Assembly (NCBI GenBank): GCA_031263965.1 | Contig: JAISES010000062.1 | Span: forward strand, 1 to 19,488 | Source: Prevotella sp. | GTDB taxonomy: Bacteria > Bacteroidota > Bacteroidia > Bacteroidales > Dysgonomonadaceae | Direction: 5' to 3' | DNA: 19,488 nt | Part shown: one piece after another, positions 1 through 7,415 of the stretch | Position numbering within the stretch: the first letter of the stretch is position 1 | Layout: every line of letters begins with the position of its first letter | Position numbers and translations under genes: made by a program | The notes under the pieces: generated by a model | Told to the model about the DNA's origin: nothing | Seen by the model: the letters and a program-made list of their open reading frames with translations, nothing else | Databases searched by the model: none

Positions 1-1390
1 CGGAGAATTTGTTTACCATTATGGTAAATGCATATTTTGTATCTCCGTTGATATAGTATCCGGCAAAGCATTGTACTCCATAAATACTGCCGCTTTTCAT
101 TCTTATTTTTCCAGCTAGCCTTGTCCCTGCCAAGCGGTTTCTTACAGTTCCGTCCATGCCTGCCTGAGGCAACGATTCCAGAAACTCAGGGGCGTATTTA
201 CTTTTAGTCTGCATATAGACCAGCAGGTCGCACATAAATGCAGGGCTTACGGCGTCGGCGGGCGACAGGCCGCTACCATCGAATATTGTGAGAGCATCAG
301 TGTCCAGTCCTTTATTTTTCCAAAAATCATTGGTTTTTTTTATTCCGGCATCTAAAGCTGAAGAATAAATATCGTTGGTTTCTGTTCGCCCTACAGTACG
401 GATAAGGTGTTCGGCATAATGATTATTGCTTCGTACATTGGTATCCTTTATAATATCCTTCAAAGGGAAAGACCGGTGGTTATAAAATATTTCCCCTTCG
501 GCAAATTTTTTGTTTTTCAGATACATTTGCCCATAATAATCATTTTGGGATGTCTCTGCTTTTCCTATTTTATATCCTTTCTCAGCAAGAGTTCTTCCCA
601 TGCTTTCAGCCAGAAACATTCCCGGGTCAGGAATATCTCCTTTTATGCTGAAAGATGTTTTGCCGCCCGGAACGCTTCCGGTAAGAAGCCTGTCCATCGA
701 GAAAGGCGCCCCGTGAATATATCCGTTGTCTTGTCCCGAGCTATTGATTTTCAGGGTATTTTTAAAGTTTATGTTTATTTCAGGTTCGGTCTTGACTATA
801 ACAGGACAAGTATCTGAACGGGTAGTATTGAAATACAGCTTGTACGTATTGTCAAAAACACTTACGCCATATGCTGCCGCTGCATAATAATTACCCATAT
901 CCTGATATATCCATCTATGGGATATTCCATCGCCGTAACCGAAATAATCATCGATTACCATTATATCTAAAGTTTCGTCGGAATCGATATTTTTCTCAAT
1001 CTCGCCGGCCCATTGCGAAAGAAAGGCATTTGGTTCATTATCCAGATGTTCTGTCCCCAATGTGGGATCGCCATATCCTCGTATTAATAATCTGCCCGGA
1101 TGGTTGATGTCTTTCTCCAAAGTAGTTTGATAACGATAACCGGATCCCAGAATTTCTAAAGCAGTAGCCGTAGTCACTACTTTCAATATAGACGCCGGTG
1201 TATATGACCGGTCCGGATTGTGAGAGGCTATTCGCTTCCCTGAGAAGTCTTTTATGCAAATACCTGCCGATGCATTTTTTAACCCCTCGTTATTCAAAAA
1301 GTTTTGAATAGCTTTTTGTTTAGTTTGTGCAATCAGAGTACAATGTGCTAAAAGGATAAAAATTAGCGTATAGCAGATTTTAGATTTCAT
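1..1390 (-). CDS. dacB: D-alanyl-D-alanine carboxypeptidase/endopeptidase, PBP4 type (peptidase S13), 3' end beyond window
   Basis: Reading the minus strand from the ATG at 1390 gives one open frame of 463 codons that leaves the window at its left edge, so the C-terminus is missing. The first 22 residues form a hydrophobic signal peptide ending near LIAQ, which points to export to the periplasm. All three active-site motifs of the serine penicillin-binding protein fold are visible: SILK (Ser67, Lys70), SNN (321-323) and KSG (432-434). The wide gap between SxxK and SxN is typical of family S13 (PBP4/DacB), which has an insert there. Such enzymes trim the terminal D-Ala from pentapeptide stems or cut DD-crosslinks. 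An in-frame ATG three codons upstream (1399) is an equally possible start. The gene is divergent from the AI-2E family gene. The family call is firm; the substrate preference is inferred. Confidence 0.93.
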   Translation of the reverse strand, partial: MKSKICYTLIFILLAHCTLIAQTKQKAIQNFLNNEGLKNASAGICIKDFSGKRIASHNPDRSYTPASILKVVTTATALEILGSGYRYQTTLEKDINHPGRLLIRGYGDPTLGTEHLDNEPNAFLSQWAGEIEKNIDSDETLDIMVIDDYFGYGDGISHRWIYQDMGNYYAAAAYGVSVFDNTYKLYFNTTRSDTCPVIVKTEPEININFKNTLKINSSGQDNGYIHGAPFSMDRLLTGSVPGGKTSFSIKGDIPDPGMFLAESMGRTLAEKGYKIGKAETSQNDYYGQMYLKNKKFAEGEIFYNHRSFPLKDIIKDTNVRSNNHYAEHLIRTVGRTETNDIYSSALDAGIKKTNDFWKNKGLDTDALTIFDGSGLSPADAVSPAFMCDLLVYMQTKSKYAPEFLESLPQAGMDGTVRNRLAGTRLAGKIRMKSGSIYGVQCFAGYYINGDTKYAFTIMVNKFS

Positions 1391-1400
1391 AATGAGCATA

Positions 1401-1435
1401 TTGTTGTTAAAAATTTAAAAAAATAAATATCTTTG
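1401..1435 (+). promoter_or_regulatory. promoter of the AI-2E family gene (Bacteroidota sigma-ABfr type)
   Basis: The -7 box TATCTTTG lies at 1428-1435. TTG triplets at 1401-1406 sit about 21 nt upstream, where the -33 element is expected. This predicts a transcription start near 1441 and a leader of only about 20 nt before the ATG at 1461. Confidence 0.6.
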
Positions 1436-1443
1436 TAAAGATA
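1436..1443 (-). promoter_or_regulatory. candidate -7 box for the PBP4 gene
   Basis: On the minus strand these bases read TATCTTTA, one base from the Bacteroidota consensus TAnnTTTG. They lie about 37-46 nt upstream of the two candidate PBP4 starts. The box abuts the plus-strand -7 box of the AI-2E gene. No clear -33 element was found, so this is tentative. Confidence 0.35.
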
Positions 1444-1460
1444 AAAATAAAATCAGTATT

Positions 1461-2591
1461 ATGGACCAGCGTTTCGAAAAGCCTTTCACTTTTGATAGAA
1501 CAATCCGGCTGTTAATAAGCGTTTTAGCGTTGGCTGGGGCTCTCTATCTGCTTTATATCCTAAAGGGAGTATTGTTGCCATTCTTTATTGCATGGTTGGT
1601 AGCATACATGTTGAACCCGCTGGTTCGCTTCTATCAAAGGAAATTACGTTTGCCTCACTCTCTGGCCGTAATATTAACCTTCCTGTCTGTCGCGGGAGGC
1701 TTGACTCTGTTGGGATTTATTCTTGTCCCGTTGATAGAAAATGAAATATGGCAGATAAATCTATTGATTTCGAGCTATGATTTATCTTCTATCAGCCGGA
1801 ATGGAATACCTGTGAGTGTGGCAGATGTGATAAGCCGCTATGTAGATTTCAAGGAAATACAGGAAAGCTTGTCCAAGCAGAACCTTGCGGAATTATTCCA
1901 GTTTTTAACTCCGGCAGTAGAGGCTATATTTTCTAATACAATCTCCTTTTTGTTGGGATTAACGGTCGTTTTCATCGTTATTCTTTACATAATTTTTATT
2001 TTGCTGGATTATGATAAGATAAATGAATTGTGGCGGTTCTTGATACCGCCCAAGTATCGTCCTATAGTTAACCGCATTACTTTAGATGTAGAGCATAGTA
2101 TGAATAAATACTTTCGTCATCAGGCCTTTATTTGCCTTATCCTTGCTGTTCTCTATTCCATAGGATTTTATACGATAGGGTTGCCTTTGGCTATTATGTT
2201 CGGCATTATCGTAGGGCTTGTACATATGATACCCTATTTACAGGTTATTACCTTTCCTCCGGCCATATTGCTTTGTTGGTTGCATACCTCTCAAACGAAT
2301 GACAGTTTTTGGACAATGCTGGGGTTAGTAGCACTAATATATGTTATTGTACAATGTATTATGGACTTGTTTCTGATACCCCGGATCATGGGTAAAGCTA
2401 TGGGGCTGAATCCGGCAATCATACTTCTGTCTTTATCTGTCTGGGGATCATTGTTGGGGATTATTGGCATGATTATAGCTATTCCGCTGACAACCTTATT
2501 GTTGTCGTATTACAAGGAGTTTATCAATTCGGCTGAAAAATTACATGCCGGAGAGAAAGCACAGCAAGATATACCGCCCGATGAGATTTGA
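1461..2591 (+). CDS. AI-2E family transporter (PerM/TqsA/UPF0118-like membrane protein)
   Basis: A 376-residue integral membrane protein with the AI-2E family layout. A pair of membrane segments lies near residues 15-52 and another near 66-92. A soluble stretch follows at about 93-155. A long hydrophobic segment at 158-182 and a dense set from 222 to 350 complete it. Family landmarks are MIPYLQ (256-261) and PRIMGKAMGLNP (307-318). The charged tail after residue 352 should be cytoplasmic. Members have been linked to autoinducer-2 export (TqsA) and to cation/proton antiport, so the substrate cannot be told from the family. A promoter sits just upstream, and the DUF3127 gene follows after 55 nt and may be co-transcribed. 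The length is normal for the family and no break is seen. Confidence 0.88.
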   Translation: MDQRFEKPFTFDRTIRLLISVLALAGALYLLYILKGVLLPFFIAWLVAYMLNPLVRFYQRKLRLPHSLAVILTFLSVAGGLTLLGFILVPLIENEIWQINLLISSYDLSSISRNGIPVSVADVISRYVDFKEIQESLSKQNLAELFQFLTPAVEAIFSNTISFLLGLTVVFIVILYIIFILLDYDKINELWRFLIPPKYRPIVNRITLDVEHSMNKYFRHQAFICLILAVLYSIGFYTIGLPLAIMFGIIVGLVHMIPYLQVITFPPAILLCWLHTSQTNDSFWTMLGLVALIYVIVQCIMDLFLIPRIMGKAMGLNPAIILLSLSVWGSLLGIIGMIIAIPLTTLLLSYYKEFINSAEKLHAGEKAQQDIPPDEI

Positions 2592-2646
2592 TTCCTTTAT
2601 TTTTTATACCTTTATACTCCATTTTGAAATATAAAACCAGATAATA

Positions 2647-3018
2647 ATGCAATTAACAGCGAAATTAATTCAAGTAATGCCTATACAAACAGGTATGGGA
2701 AAAAACGGAGAGTGGAAAAAGCAGAATATCATTTTGGAAACCGATGGAATGTATCCTAAAAAAGTCTGTGTCACATTGTGGGGCGATAAGATCAATGAGT
2801 CGGTTTTGCAGGTAGGAAGCATGCTGGATGTATCCTTTGATATTGAAAGCCGCGAATATAATGGTAACTGGTATACCGATCTGAGGGCATGGAAAGTTGA
2901 TGCTGCCGGAGCCGGAGTACCTGTTCCCCCTGCTGCTGCGCCATATAGCAGCCAGCAAGCAGCGCCATCTGCTCCGGTAGATTTTAGCGGCGATGAAGGA
3001 GACGATCTTCCTTTCTAA
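2647..3018 (+). CDS. DUF3127 domain protein, probable OB-fold single-stranded DNA-binding-like protein
   Basis: A 123-residue soluble protein. Residues 1-85 resemble the DUF3127 family of Bacteroidota: a run of beta-strand-like segments with conserved-looking VTLWGDKI (42-49) and NGNWYTDLRAWKV (72-84). A low-complexity Ala/Pro/Gln linker follows at about 87-111. The protein then ends in an acidic tip, DEGDDLPF. This layout of an OB-like domain, a flexible linker and an acidic tip ending in Pro-Phe is that of bacterial SSB, whose tip recruits replication and repair proteins. A role in binding single-stranded nucleic acid is therefore an inference from architecture, not something shown here. 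There is no good Shine-Dalgarno site, as is common in this phylum. An inverted-repeat element begins directly after the stop codon. Confidence 0.8.
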   Translation: MQLTAKLIQVMPIQTGMGKNGEWKKQNIILETDGMYPKKVCVTLWGDKINESVLQVGSMLDVSFDIESREYNGNWYTDLRAWKVDAAGAGVPVPPAAAPYSSQQAAPSAPVDFSGDEGDDLPF

Positions 3019-3019
3019 G

Positions 3020-3292
3020 TAGCTGTTAAATTTTAGCGAAAAAGATTATTAAGTTCTATAAAAGAATTATTGTCGTAGCTGATTGTCGGTTTTCTGCGTC
3101 ATTGCGAGGGTTTACCCGAAGCAATCCAGTTGTATCTTTTCGGGTAGCCACAAAGGGCTGCCCCTACTGCTAATCGCCCAATTTCCGGATTGCTTCACTG
3201 CAAGCGGTTCGCAATGTCGCGAGCAAAAAAGCAAAATCCATCTGAAAATAACTATAAAAAAGATTTGCTATAGAATTTAAACAGTTTCCAAG
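3020..3292. repeat. inverted-end repeat element A (about 273 bp), MITE/REP-like, filling the DUF3127-PurF gap
   Basis: The left end, 3021-3047, starts AGCTGTTAAATTTTAGCGAA. The right end, 3267-3292, read on the minus strand, starts CTTGGAAACTGTTTAAATTC. The two are imperfect inverted copies of each other. The inner part (3097-3223) is a GTCATTGCGAGG/GAAGCAATC palindromic module. The right 70 bases, read on minus, match the left 70 bases of the element after lipB (from 17385) closely, allowing a 2-base gap. The element occupies nearly all of the convergent gap between the DUF3127 stop (3018) and the PurF-like stop (3343). I see no gene in this gap. Confidence 0.75.
3097..3223 (+). repeat. GTCATTGCGAGG/GAAGCAATC palindromic repeat module, copy 1
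   Basis: It begins CGTCATTGCGAGG and ends GGTTCGCAATGTCGCGAG, with inner inverted parts CGAAGCAATCC and GGATTGCTTCAC. The first 102 bases (3097-3198) align without gaps to 17501-17602, with about nine mismatches by eye (roughly 91% identity). Palindromic repeats with this wording occur in many unrelated bacteria; their function is unknown to me. Confidence 0.8.
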
Positions 3293-3342
3293 AAAGCAAT
3301 AATTGATATTTCGGGACAAGGGCTAATTTGTCAGGAAGTTAT

Positions 3343-5238
3343 CTAGTACGACCGTTCATCCACCCCTTCTATATAATTGAGGAATGCCCTATTCACCATT
3401 CTGTTTCCTCCCGGAGTCGGGTAATCGCCCGAAAAGTACCAGTCTCCCTTATGATCAGGGGTAGCCTTATGTAAGTTTTCTATACTTTGGAATACGATTT
3501 CTATCTCAGCCTGAGTCCCTTTCGGCGTCAGCATTTCCGCCATTTTTGCAGAAATTTCCTCATCTGAGAATGGAGCATATATTTCCTTTACATAGTTTAT
3601 AATTTCTTTTATCGGCTTATCTTTCTGAGCTAAAGACTTGCGGTAAACTTCATCAATAACAGATTGCATCCCTCTTTCTTCCAGAAGTTCGATTGCCGCC
3701 CTGAATGCAGCGAATTCATTCATACGCGACATATCTATACCGTAACAATCGGGATACCTGATCTGAGGAGAAGACGAAACAATAACTATTTTCTTAGGAT
3801 GTATGCGATCCAGTATCTTTATAATGCTCTGCCGGAGAGTTGTTCCCCTGACAATACTATCGTCAATCACTACCAGATTATCTTTATAAGGGCGAATAGA
3901 ATCGTATGTGACATCGTATACGTGTGCGGCCAGATCATCGCGACTCTTGTCCTGAGCAATAAAAGTCCGCAGTTTGATATCCTTAATCACAACTTTTCCG
4001 GTACGTACACTCATCGATAAGATTCTTTCCAGATCCTCTTTTGTGATAGAATTTCCTTTTTCCGATATTTTTTTCAACTTAATATCATTCATATGTTCGT
4101 TGAAAGATTCTGTCATTCCAAAGAATGCGACCTCAGCCGTATTTGGGATGAAAGAGAATACTGTATTCTGAATATCTGAGTTTATTGCCTTTTGTATCTG
4201 CGGGAGCAATAATTTTCCCAGCATTTTCCGTTCGTTGTATATATCGGCATCCGAACCGCGAGAGAAATAGATTCGTTCGAAAGAACATGGAGACACATTT
4301 CTGGGTTCTTGTATCTGTGAGAACACTACCGAACCGTCCTTTTTTACAATAATAGCTTGGCCGGGATTAAGTTCTTTTATATCCGGAACATCCAGATTAA
4401 GAGCCGTTTGTATAACGGGGCGTTCTGAGGCTACAACAACAATCTCATCGTCGTGATAATAGAAAGCCGGACGTATACCCCAAGGGTCTCGGTACACAAA
4501 ACCGTCGCCACAACCGATCAGCCCTCCTATGGTAAAGCCTCCATCCCATTTTTCACTGGCTTTGTTGAGCATAAAATGTATGTCCAGATTTTTCTCAATA
4601 AGATCATTTAGCTCCCCGCCTTTTACTTTCTTATCTTTTCCGAATTTGTCGAACTGGTATTGAACTTCCCTATCCAGATAATGTCCGAGAGATTCCAGTA
4701 ACACAAATGTATCTGCATGGTCGCGTGGATGTTGTCCCTGATCGAGCAATTCGTCGAAAAGCTGATCGACATTCGTCATATTGAAATTTCCGGCCAAAGC
4801 CAGATTTCTTGTTCTCCAATTATTCCTCCTCAAAATAGGGTGTACATACGATATTCCGCTTTTTCCGGTGGTACTATAACGCAGATGTCCGAGAAACAAT
4901 TCCCCTGCGAACGGCAGATATTGACTTGCATATACAGGATCATTCAATTTTTCAGGCGGGACTTTTTCGTAATTGTTGTAAACATTCGAGAAAATTTCGG
5001 AGATAGCGCCCGATCCGGTAGCTCTTTCCCTGAATATAAATTCACTTCCGGGAGGAGATTCTAATTTTACGACAGCCAATCCTGCACCTTCTTGTCCGCG
5101 GTTGTGCTGTTTTTCCATCAGCAGGTATAGTTTGTTCAGTCCGTACTGCCACGTACCATATTTATCCTGGTAGTATTCAAGCGGCTTAAGCAAGCGTATC
5201 ATAACGATACCGCACTCATGCTTTAAAGGCTCAGTCAT
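3343..5238 (-). CDS. PurF-like class II glutamine amidotransferase/phosphoribosyltransferase, long Bacteroidota form
   Basis: A 631-residue protein related to glutamine phosphoribosylpyrophosphate amidotransferase, the first step of purine synthesis. The N-terminal Ntn-hydrolase domain has Cys9 (MTEPLKHECG), which would become residue 1 after removal of an eight-residue propeptide, plus RGQEGAG (47-53) and GHLRYSTTG (117-125). The phosphoribosyltransferase domain carries the PRPP loop VVIDDSIVRGTT (456-467). Standard PurF is about 470-500 residues. The extra length here is an insert near 190-230 and a tail from about 550 to 631. Bacteroidales genomes usually carry a normal PurF as well, so this may be a paralogue with another role. 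A clear RBS and a TATCTTTG box lie upstream. The superfamily is certain; the exact reaction is not. Confidence 0.85.
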   Translation of the reverse strand: MTEPLKHECGIVMIRLLKPLEYYQDKYGTWQYGLNKLYLLMEKQHNRGQEGAGLAVVKLESPPGSEFIFRERATGSGAISEIFSNVYNNYEKVPPEKLNDPVYASQYLPFAGELFLGHLRYSTTGKSGISYVHPILRRNNWRTRNLALAGNFNMTNVDQLFDELLDQGQHPRDHADTFVLLESLGHYLDREVQYQFDKFGKDKKVKGGELNDLIEKNLDIHFMLNKASEKWDGGFTIGGLIGCGDGFVYRDPWGIRPAFYYHDDEIVVVASERPVIQTALNLDVPDIKELNPGQAIIVKKDGSVVFSQIQEPRNVSPCSFERIYFSRGSDADIYNERKMLGKLLLPQIQKAINSDIQNTVFSFIPNTAEVAFFGMTESFNEHMNDIKLKKISEKGNSITKEDLERILSMSVRTGKVVIKDIKLRTFIAQDKSRDDLAAHVYDVTYDSIRPYKDNLVVIDDSIVRGTTLRQSIIKILDRIHPKKIVIVSSSPQIRYPDCYGIDMSRMNEFAAFRAAIELLEERGMQSVIDEVYRKSLAQKDKPIKEIINYVKEIYAPFSDEEISAKMAEMLTPKGTQAEIEIVFQSIENLHKATPDHKGDWYFSGDYPTPGGNRMVNRAFLNYIEGVDERSY

Positions 5239-5247
5239 AAGAAAAAT

Positions 5248-5254
5248 CTCCTTT
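5248..5254 (-). promoter_or_regulatory. ribosome binding site of the PurF-like gene
   Basis: The minus strand reads AAAGGAG nine bases before the ATG at 5238. This is an unusually good Shine-Dalgarno match for this phylum, and it fixes the start. Confidence 0.6.
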
Positions 5255-5268
5255 GTTTTTTAGAGCTA

Positions 5269-5276
5269 CAAAGATA
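5269..5276 (-). promoter_or_regulatory. -7 box of the PurF-like gene (TATCTTTG)
   Basis: A perfect TAnnTTTG match on the minus strand, 31-38 nt upstream of the start codon. No clear -33 TTTG is seen. It suggests that the PurF-like gene is transcribed separately from the maf operon upstream. Confidence 0.55.
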
Positions 5277-5300
5277 AAACGATTTTTTCGCGCAGCCTAA

Positions 5301-5373
5301 GTAACCGGTTAAATTTCTAACGAATATTTTCTTATGTGGATTAAATTTACTATAAAATTTAAACTATTTCTTA
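5301..5373. repeat. minimal inverted-end repeat element F (about 73 bp), overlapping the maf stop codon
   Basis: The left end, from 5301, reads GTAACCGGTTAAATTTCTAA. The right end, 5349-5373, read on minus, starts TAAGAAATAGTTTAAATTTT. These are facing copies of the same end found in the other elements, with only about 17 bases between them. The first three bases of the right end, on minus, are the TAA stop of maf. The left arm is diverged, so the pairing is moderately certain. Confidence 0.5.
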
Positions 5374-5943
5374 AAACTGCTTTAATTCCTGATACAGCCG
5401 TTGTATGGGCAGTCCCATAATGTTATAATAGGATCCCGAAATATATTCGACGGCAATATAACCGATCCATTCCTGTACCCCATAGGCTCCGGCTTTATCC
5501 AACGGCTTATACTTAGTTACATAGTATTCGATTTCATCTTCCTGCAACCGGGCAAACCGGACTTCGGATGTAACTCCAAATGCCCGCTGCTTTTCTTTAG
5601 TGGTGATACACACACCGGTAGCTACGATGTGAGTCTTGCCTGACAGGTCCCGCAGCATCTGCTTTGCATCGTCTTCGTCTTCGGGCTTTCCATAAACTTT
5701 ACCTTCAAGCAAAACTACGGTATCCGCAGTAATCAGAAGGGTATCTTCTTCCATATGATAAGCATCCGCCTTTTTCTTTGCTACATGAATTGCTATTTCC
5801 CCGCCCTGAAGATAGTCGGGAAACGATTCGTCTATGTCGGGTAAAACGTTTATTTCATAATTAAGGTCAAGTCCGGCTAACAATTCTTTACGGCGAGGGG
5901 AGTTTGACGCCAGTATTACTTTATATCCTGAAAGATCGAGCAT
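5371..5943 (-). CDS. maf: Maf family nucleotide pyrophosphatase
   Basis: A 190-residue protein of normal Maf length. Family signatures are SNSPRR (13-18) in the substrate loop, LITADTVV (70-77) with the probable catalytic Asp74, KPLDKAGAYGVQ (146-157) and GSYYNIMGLP (170-179). Maf proteins hydrolyse nucleoside triphosphates to the monophosphate and pyrophosphate. The YhdE-type pattern suggests dTTP/UTP as substrate, a house-cleaning role against non-canonical nucleotides; this specificity is inferred from motifs. The ATG at 5943 overlaps the end of the alkyltransferase gene by 23 bases, so the two are likely translated from one mRNA. The stop codon forms the first bases of a repeat element. 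Confidence 0.93.
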   Translation of the reverse strand: MLDLSGYKVILASNSPRRKELLAGLDLNYEINVLPDIDESFPDYLQGGEIAIHVAKKKADAYHMEEDTLLITADTVVLLEGKVYGKPEDEDDAKQMLRDLSGKTHIVATGVCITTKEKQRAFGVTSEVRFARLQEDEIEYYVTKYKPLDKAGAYGVQEWIGYIAVEYISGSYYNIMGLPIQRLYQELKQF

Positions 5944-6403
5944 TTGTAAATAGATTTTGACTTTCCAACTCTAATAATTTCTTCTTCACATCCAGCCCGT
6001 AAGCATAACCGCCCAATCCTTTACCTTCGTTTACAACACGATGGCACGGAACAATAATAGCGATATTATTCCTTCCGTTTGCCGAGCCTACAGCTCTACA
6101 GCCTTTGGGCGAACCTATGGCCTGAGCCTCCTGTTTATACGATACTGTTTGCCCATACGGGATAGTAGACAAATAATCCCATGCTTTCTTTTGAAAGGGA
6201 GTTCCTTCCTGGCTGAGCGGAAGATCGAAGTCTTTTCTTTCTCCGGCAAAATACCCGTTCAATTGCTGAATTGCCATATCCAGGACTTTATTTGTTTCTT
6301 GCTTTCCGGCAGGGACAGAAGATACAATCCGGACCGACGATATGCAGCCTTCATTCTCCTCTATTTCTATAATTCCTACGGGAGATTGTAAAAAAGCTTT
6401 CAT
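5921..6403 (-). CDS. ogt: O6-alkylguanine-DNA alkyltransferase (methylated-DNA--cysteine S-methyltransferase)
   Basis: A small DNA repair protein that moves an alkyl group from O6-alkylguanine to its own cysteine and is used up by doing so. The C-terminal DNA-binding domain shows TPFQKKAWDYLSTIPYGQTV, then the Arg-finger region GSPKGCRAVGSANGRN, and the active-site IVPCHRVV with the acceptor cysteine near residue 120. The N-terminal domain is short, as in Ogt and MGMT. I chose the ATG at 6403 (MKAFLQSPVG), which matches the usual family start; an in-frame ATG at 6427 would add eight basic residues. The start lies 53 bases inside the 3' end of the GlsB-like gene, and the 3' end overlaps maf by 23 bases, so the gene depends on the operon mRNA. 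Confidence 0.92.
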   Translation of the reverse strand: MKAFLQSPVGIIEIEENEGCISSVRIVSSVPAGKQETNKVLDMAIQQLNGYFAGERKDFDLPLSQEGTPFQKKAWDYLSTIPYGQTVSYKQEAQAIGSPKGCRAVGSANGRNNIAIIVPCHRVVNEGKGLGGYAYGLDVKKKLLELESQNLFTNARSFRI

Positions 6404-7415
6404 TTTTCTTTTTAGGTTTAATTTCATTCTTTGTCCAACTCCAGTTTATCATCTGTCGCAGGCGTTTCAGGAAACGTTTGGAGGGCTTATCACTAAGATA
6501 AGATTCTATATGCCGTTTTCTTTTTTCCTCTAATATTTCATCGGTATTTATCAATATACCGGTTTCTTCCACATTGCCAAAAGCGTCGTTCACGGCTGTT
6601 CCGAAAACCTTCATCCGGGGAGACAGGCTCATATACGCATTTACAAGAGGTGGAATATTCAATCCCAATTTGCGTACCGAAGTATTCAGTATGCGGTAAT
6701 CAGACCTGAAGGTATCCCCATCAAACAGCCTGCTTAGTTTTCTCTTATCGGTTTCTATCTCCAGAGCTTGTTTGGGCCATACCAATACATCGGGATCGGG
6801 GAAATACTTATTCAGGAAATACAGGATCATATCGCGCGCCTGGGTATTGTATGTGTCGTACATGGTTACCTTTCCGAAAAAATATTTCATAGAAGGATCG
6901 GCAACAGACAATGCCCCTAATCCGTCCCAAAGGTTATCCAAAGCAAAGATCCCCTTCGAGCCGACCCGTGTAGACTGATACTCAAGTGTTACGAAAGAAC
7001 GGCCAAGTTCAAACGTGTATGGTAAATATTCTTTTATAAACTTCTTGGAGAAATGGAACAAATGCGATGTCGCTAAAACCGGTTCCCCTTTATCATCGAA
7101 ACAAATGTCGGGGCCGCAAATAAAACGATATCCGCCTATTATCTCTTCTGCATCGGGATTCCATACTATCAACTGCTTGTATGGATTGTCCATAACATCG
7201 TATTCGTCGATATCGACGGCCATGCCTGTCCCTCCTCCATAATAACGAAAAGCAATCTCCCGTAAACGCCCTATTTCCTGCATCACATTCGGCGAATTGT
7301 GATGAGTAACGATATAAATTTCGTTATCAGCCTTATTGGAACGTCTAAGAAACTTGTCCTTAGTCAGTTCTGCTTTTAACAGGTTCCTACCGATCGGAGA
7401 GATAATTGTTTCCAT
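6351..7415 (-). CDS. glsB: GNAT-fold N-acyltransferase, GlsB/OlsB-like (first acylation of amino-acid lipids)
   Basis: A 354-residue protein of the hemolysin/OlsB-like acyltransferase group, an acetyltransferase-5 type GNAT fold. Seen in the sequence are REIAFRYYGGGTGMAVDIDEYD (residues 52-73, given as a span of key residues), a strand with IIGGYRF (92-98), ELGRSFV (136-142) and a Trp/Asp-rich LDNLWDGLG (159-167). Family knowledge: OlsB attaches a 3-hydroxy fatty acid to the amino group of ornithine, and the Bacteroides homologue GlsB acts on glycine to make glycine lipids. The neighbouring GlsA-like gene supports the same pathway here. The ATG at 7415 overlaps the upstream TGA (TGATG). A start at 7469 would lie inside that gene and add an unlikely leader. 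The amino acid used cannot be read from the sequence. Confidence 0.8.
   Translation of the reverse strand: METIISPIGRNLLKAELTKDKFLRRSNKADNEIYIVTHHNSPNVMQEIGRLREIAFRYYGGGTGMAVDIDEYDVMDNPYKQLIVWNPDAEEIIGGYRFICGPDICFDDKGEPVLATSHLFHFSKKFIKEYLPYTFELGRSFVTLEYQSTRVGSKGIFALDNLWDGLGALSVADPSMKYFFGKVTMYDTYNTQARDMILYFLNKYFPDPDVLVWPKQALEIETDKRKLSRLFDGDTFRSDYRILNTSVRKLGLNIPPLVNAYMSLSPRMKVFGTAVNDAFGNVEETGILINTDEILEEKRKRHIESYLSDKPSKRFLKRLRQMINWSWTKNEIKPKKKNESFFTISRRNYRNRGE

Noticed and set aside
407..1259. Several open frames on both strands in the first 1.3 kb
   Set aside because: They are out-of-frame or antisense to the PBP4 gene, which is open over all 463 codons and has all its active-site motifs.
1461..2591. 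Naming the AI-2E protein as a quorum-signal exporter
   Set aside because: Family members differ in substrate and nothing in the sequence or neighbours points to autoinducer-2.
3083..3280. 65-codon plus-strand frame between the DUF3127 and PurF-like genes
   Set aside because: It lies fully within repeat element A and its protein has no recognisable features; a by-product of the repeat.
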